A model generated the notes under the pieces. The model was not told the DNA's origin, did no database searches, and worked only from the letters and a program-made list of their open reading frames with translations. From Streptomyces sp. TSRI0281 (GTDB lineage Bacteria > Actinomycetota > Actinomycetes > Streptomycetales > Streptomycetaceae), in NCBI RefSeq assembly GCF_001905125.1, contig NZ_LWLE01000023.1, positions 248,001-312,000 on the forward strand: 64,000 bases of DNA, given 5' to 3'. The position numbers and the translations under genes are program-made. This document shows, in pieces, positions 44,289-52,787 of the stretch (position 1 is the first letter of the stretch; each line of letters opens with the position of its first letter).

Positions 44289-44692
44289 CCTGCCGGAGGC
44301 ACGGGGGGAAGAGCGACGTGACCGGTGCCCTGCTGCGGTCCGATGCTGATCAGCCGGTTCGGACTGGACCGGTGACACACCTGCACATCGGCTGATGCCA
44401 TGAGCACACGTCTCCCCGAAATAGACTGGACCGACCGGGACGCCGCCGACAGTCATCCTGGTTCGCGGGAGATGCCGCTCAGGAAGCACCTCCGCTGAGA
44501 TCCAATGTGGGCGGAGGAATTACCACCGGGCTGGATCCACGCTGTGCCCTACGGCCACCATCAGATCTGGTGTCTTCACACATCGGTGATCATCGGTGGC
44601 CGCACCCGTTCCAGGGGCCAGCCCCGCCCGGCTAGACATGGCCACACCCAGCCACACTCATGGATCTCCGGCAGGTTGGCGACAGGAACTCA
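44289..44692. other. 404-base gap with no convincing gene
   Basis: It lies between the immunity gene and the convergent metallo-beta-lactamase gene. A 32-codon frame at 44400-44498 ('MSTRLPEIDWTDRDAADSHP') and a 64-codon frame at 44505-44699 are open but short, with no homology I recognise. Composition is intermediate, so this may be the decayed edge of the toxin/immunity insertion. Confidence 0.4.
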
Positions 44693-45640
44693 TCAGTAGC
44701 GCATAGCGGTGAAATCGATGGGCCTGGGCCGGAGCATCTGGACTCGGGCCGTCAGCTGCTTCATTCGCCTGGCCATCTCCCGGGCGGGGAGCCGCTTGCG
44801 GTCGCCGTGGCCCGGCAGGAGCCACTCGAAGTGCAGCCGGTCGGTGGTACGCAGCAAGGAAGCGCCCAGCTCCTCGATGGAGTACCAGGTGACGCTCTCG
44901 GCCACTTCCAGATCAGCCGTCGTACGCGACCAGTACAGGCTGTCTCCGCTGAAGCAGTACCGCTCGTCGGCGATGTAGAGCACGCTGCCCCGGGTGTGAC
45001 CCGGCAGCGGGTGCGCTGTCATGCCCTCACCGATCTCGACCGGATCCGTGCCGCGCAGGACATGGTCGGCGTCGGGTGCGGCGTCGAGATCATCCTCGTG
45101 AATCCACAGCCGGGCTCCGAAGCGATCGGCGTAGCGGCGGCCGTGCGCGGCGTGGTCCCGATGCGTGAGCAGGACATCGGTGACGGAACCCAGTTCTTCG
45201 TACCGCGCAGCCAGCGTGCCGCTCCAACGGGGCGTATCGATCATCATCAGGGTGCCGGACGGCCGGCGCAGCAGGTAGGAGTTGGCTCCGGCCGTGCGGG
45301 GGGAGTTGTGCCCGCACAGGTGAACAGCGTCGTCCAGGGCCAAGGGGAAGGGATCCAGCGCACCGTCGAGTCGACGGCCGGAGTGACGGATCGACCGGAC
45401 GGGACAGGCGAACGCGGCAGCGTGCAACTGCCGGGCCTCCGCCCCGTTCCGCGGCTGTCGGATCATCTCGGAGCGGCCAGCGGTCTCGCGTATCAGTTCA
45501 GGGGCCAGCTGACGCGCGACGTCGCAGTTCGTACAGCGGGTGTCGACATACCAGCCGCCGCCGTCCCCCGCGCTCGGCTTTTCCCCGTCGGTGGCTGCGC
45601 CCCGGTCTCCCGTTGATTCGGGTAACAGATCGTCGTTCAT
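44693..45640 (-). CDS. ferredoxin-like plus metallo-beta-lactamase fold fusion protein
   Basis: 315 residues; ATG 45640 with GGAG upstream. The N-terminal ~85 residues resemble a single-cluster ferredoxin: 'YVDTRCTNCDVARQLAPE' with C36 and C39, then 'AFACP' with C79. The cysteine that normally follows ('CDTCR') is Ala here, so at most three ligands remain. The rest is an MBL domain with 'THRDHAAHG', 'PLPGHTRGSVLY', 'FSGDSLYW' and 'LLPGHGDR'. The fusion is known in actinobacteria, but the substrate is not. The gene is convergent with the toxin locus. Confidence 0.8.
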   Translation of the reverse strand: MNDDLLPESTGDRGAATDGEKPSAGDGGGWYVDTRCTNCDVARQLAPELIRETAGRSEMIRQPRNGAEARQLHAAAFACPVRSIRHSGRRLDGALDPFPLALDDAVHLCGHNSPRTAGANSYLLRRPSGTLMMIDTPRWSGTLAARYEELGSVTDVLLTHRDHAAHGRRYADRFGARLWIHEDDLDAAPDADHVLRGTDPVEIGEGMTAHPLPGHTRGSVLYIADERYCFSGDSLYWSRTTADLEVAESVTWYSIEELGASLLRTTDRLHFEWLLPGHGDRKRLPAREMARRMKQLTARVQMLRPRPIDFTAMRY

Positions 45641-46079
45641 GGTGGCTCCGTCCTGGATTGCGCAGGCTGTACGTCTCCTCAAGGGGTATCCCGCCCCGAA
45701 GGAAAAGAGGAAGGGGGACCGGTGCTTGTGCTTCCCGGAGGAGCCCGCTCTGTGATCGAGCGCAGGAAATGCCGAAAAGCGCCAAATTTTCCTGAAACGT
45801 ATTACGCGAAAATGAGCGACGGGGAAGCGCGGGCGGACTTCGCCTGCTCTGTCGAGAACATGTACTGACCTAATTCCTGCCTACGGACGGTCGGCCCATG
45901 ACCACTTCCACGGACAGTCCGGCCACGTTTCCCCCCGGAGAGCGCGGTGAGTTGCTGCGCGCTCTTGCCGAGCAGCGGGAGTTGCTGCTCATCACCGTGC
46001 GCGGCATCACCGACACGCAGGCCATGCGCCGCACCACCGTCAGCGAGCTCACGCTGGGCGGAATCGTCAAGCACGTGAC

Positions 46080-46230
46080 TCCTACCCCTCGTAAACGAGG
46101 GGGCTTCTCGCTATGCCTGGTTGGCGTTGCGATGGACCAGCCCGGCCCTTAGAACGTTCACGGCTGCCACCGTGTCCGCGTGCGCGGTGTGGCCGCACGA
46201 GACACAGTGGAACTTCTCCTGGGTGGGCCG
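46080..46230 (-). ncRNA. probable omega RNA (reRNA) of TnpB
   Basis: In IS200/IS605 elements the guide RNA overlaps the end of tnpB and runs through the element boundary. By position, its scaffold would cover the tnpB 3' end and hairpin. Its guide would read GTCACGTGCTTGACGATTCC from the adjacent DinB sequence (complement of 46079 downward). Boundaries are approximate and not directly visible. Confidence 0.4.
46085..46102. repeat. subterminal hairpin at the element end next to tnpB 3' end
   Basis: CCCCTCGT (46085-46092) and ACGAGGGG (46095-46102) are exact complements. Y1 transposases bind such imperfect-palindrome stems on single-stranded DNA. It is also the region where TnpB guide RNA scaffold ends. 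Confidence 0.8.
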
Positions 46231-47310
46231 GTTCTCCTTGGCGGTGTGCCCGCATTCGGGGCAGGTCCGGGAGGTGTTGCGGGGGTTCACGGCGATCACT
46301 TCCCGTCCGGCGCTTTCAGCCTTGGCGTGCAGGATCGTCAGGAACACCCCCCATCCGGCATCCGAGATCGAACGGTTCAGCCCGGCCTTGGCCGCGGCCC
46401 CGTTGGGCAGGAACGCGCCCGGCCTGTCGGGGTCGGGTTCCGGCGCGGGAGCGGCTCTCATGTTGCGGATCTTGAGGTCTTCATGCGCGATGAAGTCGTG
46501 CGCGCGTACGAGGTCAAGGGCGGTCTTGTGCGCGTGGTCCAGGCGCTGGCGGCGGACCTTTCGGTGCAGGGCGGCGACCTTCTGCACGGCCTCGCGGCGG
46601 CGCTTCGACCCGCGCTTGCACCGGCTGAGCGCCTGCTGTGCGGCTTCGAGCTTTGCGGCAGCGGTGCGGCCGTGGCGCGGGTTGGACACGAACCTTCCCT
46701 CGGAGTCGGCAAGGAAGTTCGCTAGGCCCATGTCGATGCCGACCACACCGCCGGTCGCGGGCAGCGGCTCGGGCTGCGTCTGCTCGGCGGTCAGCAGGAC
46801 GAACCACTTGCGGCCCTCGCGCTTGACCGAGACGGTCTTGACCTTGCCGACTACCGGCCGGTGCTGGTTGACCTTGACATGCCCGACGCCCTGGAAGCGG
46901 ACGCGGGTGACCGGATCGTGGGGGGTGGAGTCCCAGCGGCAGCCGTCGCCGTCCTTGGGGAAGTCAACCGTGTCGAACCAGTTCACCCCGCGAAAGCGCG
47001 GGTAGCCGGGCGTCCCACCGGACTTGGCGCGGCGGAAGAACGCCGCGAACGCCTTGTCCAGACGGCGCAAGGTGGCCTGCTGGCCGGAGAACGACCAACG
47101 GCCCTGGCGTTCCGTGTCGAACGCCCGGATCTCCTTGAGCTGCGCGGACTGCGTCCCGTACTTGATGCTGGTCTTCGAGGCGTGCCGGTAGGCATCCCGC
47201 CGTTCCTGCAACGCGCCGTTGTAGAGGGAGCAGTGATCCCGCAGCATCTCGACGAGCGCGATCGTCTGGCCCACGGTGGGCCGCATGAGGAATTTGTACG
47301 CACGAATCAT
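46111..47310 (-). CDS. tnpB: TnpB RNA-guided nuclease
   Basis: 399 residues; ATG 47310 with AGGGGG upstream (a GTG nine bases earlier lies too close to the ribosome site). RuvC residues are D193 in 'GVVGIDMGLANF', E277 in 'FIAHEDLKIRNM' and D379 in 'HTAHADTVAAVNV'. A zinc ribbon holds Cys 350, 353, 369 and 372. All catalytic residues look intact, so it may still be active. TnpB cuts DNA next to a TTGAT-like motif using the element's own omega RNA, favouring element retention. Confidence 0.93.
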   Translation of the reverse strand: MIRAYKFLMRPTVGQTIALVEMLRDHCSLYNGALQERRDAYRHASKTSIKYGTQSAQLKEIRAFDTERQGRWSFSGQQATLRRLDKAFAAFFRRAKSGGTPGYPRFRGVNWFDTVDFPKDGDGCRWDSTPHDPVTRVRFQGVGHVKVNQHRPVVGKVKTVSVKREGRKWFVLLTAEQTQPEPLPATGGVVGIDMGLANFLADSEGRFVSNPRHGRTAAAKLEAAQQALSRCKRGSKRRREAVQKVAALHRKVRRQRLDHAHKTALDLVRAHDFIAHEDLKIRNMRAAPAPEPDPDRPGAFLPNGAAAKAGLNRSISDAGWGVFLTILHAKAESAGREVIAVNPRNTSRTCPECGHTAKENRPTQEKFHCVSCGHTAHADTVAAVNVLRAGLVHRNANQA

Positions 47311-47361
47311 CCGGCCCACCCCCTTTCAATCAAGTGCTCTGGATCACACTAGCATCGGTGT

Positions 47362-47790
47362 ATGTCACCACGCTGGGAGCCAAACCCCGATGTCCGCACC
47401 GGGCGTCACGTCGCCTCCAACCTTCATGCTCACTTGGTGTTCGTTACCAAATACCGCAGAGACGTCTTCGACGACGCCATGCTCAAACGGTGCGAGGAGA
47501 TCATGCGCGAGGTGTGCGCCGGCTTCGAAGCAGAGCTGCGGGAGTTCAACGGCGAGACCGATCACGTCCACCTCCTGGTGCACTACCCGCCGAAGGTGGC
47601 ACTGTCGAAGCTGATCAACTCGCTCAAGGGGGTCAGCTCCAGGTACCTGCGTGCCGAGTACACCGGCCGGATCAACCGCATCGGCATGGGGTCGGCCTTC
47701 TGGTCCCGCTCCTACTTCGCGGGCTCCTGCGGCGGGGCACCGCTGACCGTGATAGGGCAGTACATCGAGGGCCAGAAGCGCCCTGTCTGA
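47362..47790 (+). CDS. tnpA: Y1 transposase TnpA of IS200/IS605 family
   Basis: 142 residues. The HUH motif is H68-V-H70 in 'GETDHVHLLVHYPP', and catalytic Tyr134 lies in 'VIGQYIEGQ', the normal spacing for REP/IS200-like Y1 enzymes. It excises and inserts single-stranded circles during replication. The sequence looks full length (typically 130-150 residues), so the element may be mobile. It is divergent from tnpB with only 51 bases between starts. Confidence 0.93.
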   Translation: MSPRWEPNPDVRTGRHVASNLHAHLVFVTKYRRDVFDDAMLKRCEEIMREVCAGFEAELREFNGETDHVHLLVHYPPKVALSKLINSLKGVSSRYLRAEYTGRINRIGMGSAFWSRSYFAGSCGGAPLTVIGQYIEGQKRPV

Positions 47791-47853
47791 CCATCCCCCC
47801 GAGACAAAGAGAACTCCGGCGCTCCGCGCCTCCGCTCCAAGGATGCGTTTCCC

Positions 47854-47873
47854 TCCCCGGCTGAAGCCGGGGA
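47854..47873. repeat. subterminal hairpin at the element end next to TTGAT
   Basis: TCCCCGGCT (47854-47862) and AGCCGGGGA (47865-47873) are perfect complements with a 2-base gap. It lies 12 bases inside the element boundary and is the recognition hairpin for TnpA at this end. Confidence 0.8.
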
Positions 47874-48312
47874 TACCCACGCAAGATCAAGGATGGCCAA
47901 TGGCGAGCGGGTGTGGGCACAGATCCTGGTCAGGGGGGGGGACGGGGAACTGCCGGACGGGATGCTCGACATGGAGCAGTACCGCATGACGGAGGGGGAA
48001 ACGCTCCCAGGGCTGCTGGAGCTGTACGCGAACGCGACGCGGGCGATCGAAGGGGCCGTGAGGGCTCGGCCGGACCTGGACAGGAGCGTGCCCCTGCCCA
48101 GGACTCCCTGGTCCCCGCCGGAGACGGTCCACTGGCCGGCGCGCCGGGTCCTGCTGCACCTGATCAGGGAGACGGCCCAGCACGCCGGGCACGCGGACAT
48201 CATCCGGGAAGCGCTGGACGGGGCCAACACCACCGCTCAACGGTGATCGCGTGAGGGGCGCCTCATGGCGTCCACGCGCCCCTGAGCATGTCGTTCATGC
48301 GGTGCGCAGGCG

Positions 48313-48654
48313 TCACCATTCCCGGGCGGAGATCAGCTCTTCCCCGTCCGCGTCCTCGAAGCCGTAGGCCATCGCGATGAACCAGAACGCCTCGCCTATC
48401 TCCTCGCGGGCGACCGTCTCGATGTCGCTGCCCGCCGCTTCGAACTCCGCCTCCAGGTCGTTGAACGCTTCGGTCGCCACCTCGGTCAGCGCGTACAGCG
48501 CCGTCAGGTCCGCGGGGTGTTCGGCCTCGATCCGCTCGCAGAGGTGCAGCAGGACCGCCTTGCCCTTGTCGAGCACATGGTCCGGGTAGTAGTCGTCCTC
48601 GTACAGCGGGAGCAGGAATGTGTGCGCCGCCACCTGCTCGTTCGTGATCGCCAC
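48313..48654 (-). CDS. DUF5713 family protein
   Basis: 113 residues; GTG at 48654 chosen because a GGGGGG(A) site sits 6-7 bases upstream and it starts at the conserved 'ITNEQVAAHTFLLPLYEDDY'. The motif 'YYPDHVLDKGKAVLLHLCERIEA' identifies DUF5713, a small helical acidic protein of unknown function. A longer frame upstream has no conserved content. Confidence 0.8.
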   Translation of the reverse strand: MAITNEQVAAHTFLLPLYEDDYYPDHVLDKGKAVLLHLCERIEAEHPADLTALYALTEVATEAFNDLEAEFEAAGSDIETVAREEIGEAFWFIAMAYGFEDADGEELISAREW

Positions 48655-48814
48655 GGCGATCCCCCCTCGCTCGCTCGAAGGCCCCAAAACCGAAAGCCCG
48701 AAGATCCGTCGCCCCGATCCTGCACCACCCCACTGACAACGCCGGGTCCGGGGTGTGTGCGTGCCGAGCATCACCCTGGACAGGCCCCGTGACTGCCGGG
48801 TAACTTCAGTAGGT

Positions 48815-48834
48815 GGCTGAGCAAGCGCTTAGCC
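48815..48834. promoter_or_regulatory. candidate operator upstream of acyl-CoA dehydrogenase
   Basis: GGCTGAGCAAGCGCTTAGCC is an imperfect palindrome centred on AAGCGCTT, 43 bases before the gene start. Such sites are typical for TetR-type regulators of fatty-acid genes and for LacI-type repressors. No regulator gene is adjacent. Confidence 0.45.
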
Positions 48835-48876
48835 ATGCTGACGAAGCCGAAGCTGACAGCCACCAAGGAGGCACCC

Positions 48877-50034
48877 GTGCGCCGTACGGTATTCAACGAG
48901 GACCACGAGGCGTTCCGGGAGACCATCCGCGCCTTCATCGCGGCCGAGGTCGTGCCCGTCTACGACGAGTGGTTCGCCGCCGGCCAGGTGCCGCGCGAGT
49001 TCTACCACAAGCTCGGTGAGCTGGGCATCTTCGGTATAGAGGTCGACGAGGAGTACGGCGGCGCGGGCATCGACTCGCACAAGTACGAGGCCGTCATCTA
49101 CGAGGAGACCGCCCGCGTGGGTGTCTCCTTCGGTGGCTCGGGCGTGCACACGCTGCTCGGCCTGCCCTACATCAAGATGCTCGCCACCGGCGACCAGAAG
49201 AAGCGCTGGCTGCCGAAGTTCACCACCGGCGAGGAGATGTGGGCCCTCGCGATGACCGAGCCGGGCACCGGCTCCGACGTCGCGGGCATGAAGACCACCG
49301 CGAAGCTCTCCGAGGACGGCAAGCACTACGTCCTCAACGGCTCGAAGACCTTCATCACCGGTGGCGTGCACGCCGACCGTGTGATCGTCTGCGCCCGCAC
49401 CTCCGCCCCGCGCGAGGACGACCGCCGCTTCGGCATCTCCCTCTTCGCCGTCGACACCAAGTCCGCGGGCTACTCGATCGGCCGCAAGCTCGACAAGCTC
49501 GGCCTGCGCACGTCCGACACCGCCGAGCTGGCGTTCGTCGACGTCAAGGTTCCGGTCGAGGACCTGCTCGGCGAGGAGAACAAGGGCTTCGGCTACCTCG
49601 GCACCAACCTGGCCTCCGAGCGCTGGGGCATCGCCTTCGGCGCGTACGCGCAGGCCGCAGCCGCCGTCGGCTTCGCCAAGCAGTACGTGCAGGAGCGCAC
49701 CGTCTTCGGCAAGACGGTCTCCTCGTTCCAGAACACCAAGTTCGAGCTGGCCGCCTGCCAGGCCGAGGTGGACGCGGCCCAGGCCGTCGCCGACCGCGCG
49801 CTGGAGGCCCTGGACGCCGGGGAGCTGACGGCGGCCGAGGCCGCGTCCGCGAAGCTGTTCTGCACCGAGGTCGCGCACCGGGTGATCGACCGCTGCCTCC
49901 AGCTGCACGGCGGCTACGGCTTCATGAACGAGTACCCGATCGCCCGCCTGTACGCGGACAACCGGGTCAACCGCATCTACGGCGGCACCAGCGAGGTCAT
50001 GAAGTCGATCATCGCCAAGTCCATGGGTCTGTAA
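48877..50034 (+). CDS. acyl-CoA dehydrogenase
   Basis: 385 residues; GTG 48877 with a perfect AAGGAGG site 5 bases upstream (an upstream ATG in frame is not supported). FAD-binding motifs include 'MTEPGTGSDVAGMKTTA' and 'ASERWGIAFGAY'; the C-terminal 'RLYADNRVNRIYGGTSEVMK' holds the catalytic Glu in GGTSE. It oxidises acyl-CoA to enoyl-CoA, passing electrons to ETF. The thioesterase gene 20 bases downstream is likely in the same operon. Confidence 0.93.
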   Translation: MRRTVFNEDHEAFRETIRAFIAAEVVPVYDEWFAAGQVPREFYHKLGELGIFGIEVDEEYGGAGIDSHKYEAVIYEETARVGVSFGGSGVHTLLGLPYIKMLATGDQKKRWLPKFTTGEEMWALAMTEPGTGSDVAGMKTTAKLSEDGKHYVLNGSKTFITGGVHADRVIVCARTSAPREDDRRFGISLFAVDTKSAGYSIGRKLDKLGLRTSDTAELAFVDVKVPVEDLLGEENKGFGYLGTNLASERWGIAFGAYAQAAAAVGFAKQYVQERTVFGKTVSSFQNTKFELAACQAEVDAAQAVADRALEALDAGELTAAEAASAKLFCTEVAHRVIDRCLQLHGGYGFMNEYPIARLYADNRVNRIYGGTSEVMKSIIAKSMGL

Positions 50035-50053
50035 GAGCGGCTACGTTCCCTTC

Positions 50054-50929
50054 ATGAGCGCACCACTCGACTCCCTGCTCGATCTGCTCGACCTGGAGCA
50101 GATCGAGCGGGACATCTTCCGGGGCCTGAGCCGCAGCGCGGTCGTGCCCCGTGTCTTCGGCGGCCAGGTCGCGGCCCAGGCGCTGGTCGCCGCGGGCCGC
50201 ACCGTCCCGGCCGACCGGGGGGCCCACTCCCTGCACGCGTACTTCCTGCGCGCCGGGGACCCGGGCGCGCCGATCGTCTACAGCGTCGACCGGATCCGCG
50301 ACGGGAAGTCCTTCACCACGCGCCGGGTCGTCGCCGTCCAGCACGGGCAGCCGATCTTCCACCTCTCGGCGTCCTTCCAGACATACGAGGACGGGCTGGA
50401 GCACCAGGCGGACATGCCGGCCGCCCCCGATCCGGAGACGCTGCCCACGGCCGCCCGGATGCTGCCCCGGTACGCGGACCGGTTCAGCGACCCGGGTGTC
50501 GTGGACCGGCTGATCGAGGCGCGGGCCGCCGTCGACCTGCGGTACGTGGACGCCCCGCCGTTCGGCACCGTCGGCGAGCCGCGCGAGCCCCGCTCCCAGG
50601 TGTGGTTCAGGACGAACGGCAAGCTCGCGGACGACCCGCTGCTGCACGTCTGCATGGCCACGTACGTCTCCGACATGACGCTGCTCGACTCGGTGCTGCT
50701 GGCCCACGGGCGCGGCGGCTGGGCGGTCGGGGACGTGGTGGGCGCCAGCCTGGACCACGCGATGTGGTTCCACCGGCCCTTCCGGGCCGACGAGTGGCTG
50801 CTGTACGACCAGGAGTCGCCCTCGGCGTCCGGCGGGCGCGGTCTCGGCCAGGCCCGCATCTACACGCAGGACGGGCAGCTGGCGATCACCGTCATCCAGG
50901 AGGGCGTGGTCCGGGTCCCCCGGGACTGA
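50054..50929 (+). CDS. tesB: acyl-CoA thioesterase II
   Basis: 291 residues; ATG 50054, weak ribosome site, probably coupled to the dehydrogenase. Double hot-dog fold with 'RVFGGQVAAQALVAAGRTVP', 'HSLHAYFLRAGDPGAPIVY' and C-terminal 'ASLDHAMWFHRPFRADEWLLYDQ', diagnostic for TesB. It hydrolyses medium to long acyl-CoA. With the dehydrogenase it suggests tuning of acyl-CoA pools. Confidence 0.92.
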   Translation: MSAPLDSLLDLLDLEQIERDIFRGLSRSAVVPRVFGGQVAAQALVAAGRTVPADRGAHSLHAYFLRAGDPGAPIVYSVDRIRDGKSFTTRRVVAVQHGQPIFHLSASFQTYEDGLEHQADMPAAPDPETLPTAARMLPRYADRFSDPGVVDRLIEARAAVDLRYVDAPPFGTVGEPREPRSQVWFRTNGKLADDPLLHVCMATYVSDMTLLDSVLLAHGRGGWAVGDVVGASLDHAMWFHRPFRADEWLLYDQESPSASGGRGLGQARIYTQDGQLAITVIQEGVVRVPRD

Positions 50930-51047
50930 ACAGGCCGCGGTCCATCGGGGCCGAACAGGCCGCGGTCCATCAGGGCCGAACAGGCCGCGGTCCATCAGGG
51001 CCGAACAGGCCGCGGTCCATCGGGGCCGAACAGGCCGCGGTCCGCTG
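50928..51047. repeat. 25-bp tandem repeat, five copies
   Basis: The core CAGGCCGCGGTCCATC-(A/G)-GGG recurs with an exact 25-base period from 50931, 50956, 50981, 51006 and 51031; the last copy is cut short. It starts at the thioesterase stop and ends before the CDF gene. There are no spacers, so it is not a CRISPR. Copy number may vary between strains. Confidence 0.9.
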
Positions 51048-51067
51048 ATTCGGACATACTCCCCACC

Positions 51068-52033
51068 ATGAGTGACGAGAATTCCGGTGGTGGGGAGTCC
51101 ACGTTCACCGTCATCGTCGCGGCGGTCGCCAATCTCGGCATCGCCGTGGCGAAGGCCGTCGCGGGGCTGATCAGCGGATCGAGCGCGATGCTGTCCGAGG
51201 CCGCGCACTCGGTCGCCGACACCGTCACCGAGGTCATGCTCCTCACCGCGCTCAAGCGGAGCGAGAAGCCCGCCGACGAGGACCATCCCCTCGGCTACGG
51301 CCCCGAGCGGTACATCTGGGCGATGCTCGCCTCCATCGCGACATTCGTCGGCGGCGCCGTCTTCTCCGTCTACGACGGCGTCCACACGCTCGTCGAGGGC
51401 GAGGAGCTGGGCGATCCGCTCATCTCGTACATCGTGCTCGGTGTGGCCTTCCTGCTGGAGGGCTACTCACTGCGCACGGGCGTCAGACAGGTGCGGCGCG
51501 AGGCGTCGAAGCTGAGCGTTCCGGACACGTACTACCTCCGCCACACCCCCGACACCGCGGTCAAGGCCGTCGTCATGGAGGACTCGGCGGCCCTGGTCGG
51601 TCTGCTGCTGGCCGCGGGCGGGCTGCTCGGCGGGCAGCTCTCCGGCTCCGGGGTGTGGGACGGCATCGCCTCGATCCTGATCGGTGCGCTGCTCGTGTAC
51701 GTGGCCTGGGTGCTCGGCCGGTCCAACGCCCAGCTCCTGATCGGCCGCCCGCTGCCCAAGGCGATGCGGGCGGGGGTGCGCGAGGAGCTGCTGTCGGTCC
51801 CGCACATCGTGGACGTACTGGAGCTGACCACGCTCATCCAGGGGCCGACCGAGATCCTGATCGCCGCGAAGATCGACTTCCGGGACATGGCCAGCGCCGA
51901 GCAGGTCGAGTGGGCCTGCGAGGAGGCGGAGGCGCAGTTGCGGGAACGCTTTCCGTCCATCCGCCGTGTCTATCTCGATCCGACGCCGGGGCCCGAGCAG
52001 CGCCGGGCCCGCGCGGCGCGCGCGAACGGGTGA
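51068..52033 (+). CDS. cation diffusion facilitator (CDF) metal exporter
   Basis: 321 residues with six membrane helices. Metal-site patterns are 'SEAAHSVADTV' (HxxxD on helix 2) and 'VMEDSAALVG' on helix 5. The C-terminal cytoplasmic domain 'HIVDVLELTTLIQGPTEILIAAKIDF' is the CDF dimerisation fold. Likely exports Zn or other divalent metals by proton antiport. Transcription probably starts in or after the tandem repeats. Confidence 0.9.
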   Translation: MSDENSGGGESTFTVIVAAVANLGIAVAKAVAGLISGSSAMLSEAAHSVADTVTEVMLLTALKRSEKPADEDHPLGYGPERYIWAMLASIATFVGGAVFSVYDGVHTLVEGEELGDPLISYIVLGVAFLLEGYSLRTGVRQVRREASKLSVPDTYYLRHTPDTAVKAVVMEDSAALVGLLLAAGGLLGGQLSGSGVWDGIASILIGALLVYVAWVLGRSNAQLLIGRPLPKAMRAGVREELLSVPHIVDVLELTTLIQGPTEILIAAKIDFRDMASAEQVEWACEEAEAQLRERFPSIRRVYLDPTPGPEQRRARAARANG

Positions 52034-52171
52034 CCGCGTCCGGGTGACCGCGTCCAATCGTATGCAGCACGGGCGATTCACCCCGGGGCGCGGCACGGGC
52101 GCGTCCGCGAAATCATACGGCTCTCCGAAAATGTACGCCTTCAGGAATCCTTTTCGGGGAGAGCGACGCTC

Positions 52172-52610
52172 ATGACCCAATTCCACCGGCCGACACCGCC
52201 ATTTCCGCCCGTCGGACCGAAACGGCGCATGGTCCGCCCCGTCCCGCTGGCCGCTGGCCGCTGCCGCACTCACCCCGCTGCTCGTTCAGTCCCCGCGCCC
52301 AGGGGCGCGGCATGAACATCCTGCTGGTCGGAACGGACGGCCGGGACACGATCACACGGCAGGAAAAGGAGAAATACCGCCTGGGCGGTGTCGCCTGCGA
52401 CTGCACGGACACCAGGATGCTGATCCATATCTCGGCGAATCGGAAAAGGGCCGGTCACCGGGCGGGACGCACCCGTCGAAGATCAACGGAGCGTACGCGG
52501 AGGGCGGTGCGGACCTCTCGATGCGTACGGTCGAGGAAATGACCGGGGTGAAGATCGACCGGTTCCTCGGCGTCGACTTCTCCCGTTTCATGAAGACCGT
52601 CGACACGCTC
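52172..52610 (+). pseudogene. LytR-CpsA-Psr (LCP) family gene, frameshifted and truncated
   Basis: A start with GGGGAG upstream (52172) opens a frame that ends after 47 codons. In another frame, 'GRGMNILLVGTDGRDTI' and 'KYRLGGVACDCTDTRMLIHIS' (from about 52300) are plain LCP sequence. In a third frame, 'KINGAYAEGGADLSMRTVEE' and 'MTGVKIDRFLGVDFSRFMKTVD' continue it, but the segment between, which should hold the catalytic arginines, is missing. The C-terminal half is absent altogether. LCP enzymes attach teichoic acids or glycans to peptidoglycan; this copy is dead. Confidence 0.85.
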
Positions 52611-52616
52611 CCGCAT

Positions 52617-52646
52617 CGGCTGCGGCTGCGGCTGCGGCTGCGGCTG
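52617..52646. repeat. CGGCTG hexamer repeat, five units
   Basis: Five exact CGGCTG units end the recognisable part of the LCP pseudogene. Slippage or rearrangement at this array may have caused the truncation. The following ~140 bases to the phosphatase gene hold only G/C-rich degenerate repeats. Confidence 0.85.
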
Positions 52647-52787
52647 ACCCGGCACCGCCCGCGCGCGCCCGCCGGGTACACCGGACGGGCGTCCCGGCGT
52701 CCCAGTGACCCGGCGTCCTGGCGGGCCTCCCGGCGGGCTCGGGCGTGTGCCGCGGGCTCGGGCACGTACGCAGGCGCGCCCGCGGGT

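Larger units (their letters stand above)
46080..47885. mobile_element. IS200/IS605-family element with divergent tnpA and tnpB
   Basis: About 1.8 kb inserted into a DinB gene without target duplication. Ends are set by the requirement that excision restores the DinB frame. The minus strand reads TTGAT immediately before the element (complement of 47886-47890), the target pentamer known for ISDra2. Each end has a subterminal hairpin (46085-46102 and 47854-47873). tnpB occupies the minus strand and tnpA the plus strand, pointing away from each other. Confidence 0.85.
45898..48246 (+). pseudogene. DinB/DUF664 family gene split by an IS200/IS605 element
   Basis: The 5' part (45898-46079) encodes 'MTTSTDSPATFPP' to 'LGGIVKHVT'. 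The 3' part (47886-48246) encodes 'RMANGERVWAQILV' to 'LLHLIRETAQHAGHADIIRE', the hallmark C-terminal helix of DUF664/DinB_2. Removing 46080-47885 joins them in frame to give a protein of about 180 residues, the usual family length, reading '..KHVTSRMANGERVW..'. DinB proteins are four-helix metalloenzymes, some being mycothiol-dependent transferases. The insertion breaks the helix bundle, so the gene is inactive unless the element excises. Confidence 0.85.

Noticed and set aside
44400..44498. 32-codon frame after the immunity gene
   Set aside because: Too short, no ribosome site and no recognisable homology.
50928..51047. CRISPR array
   Set aside because: The 25-base units are directly adjacent with no spacers, and no cas genes are present.
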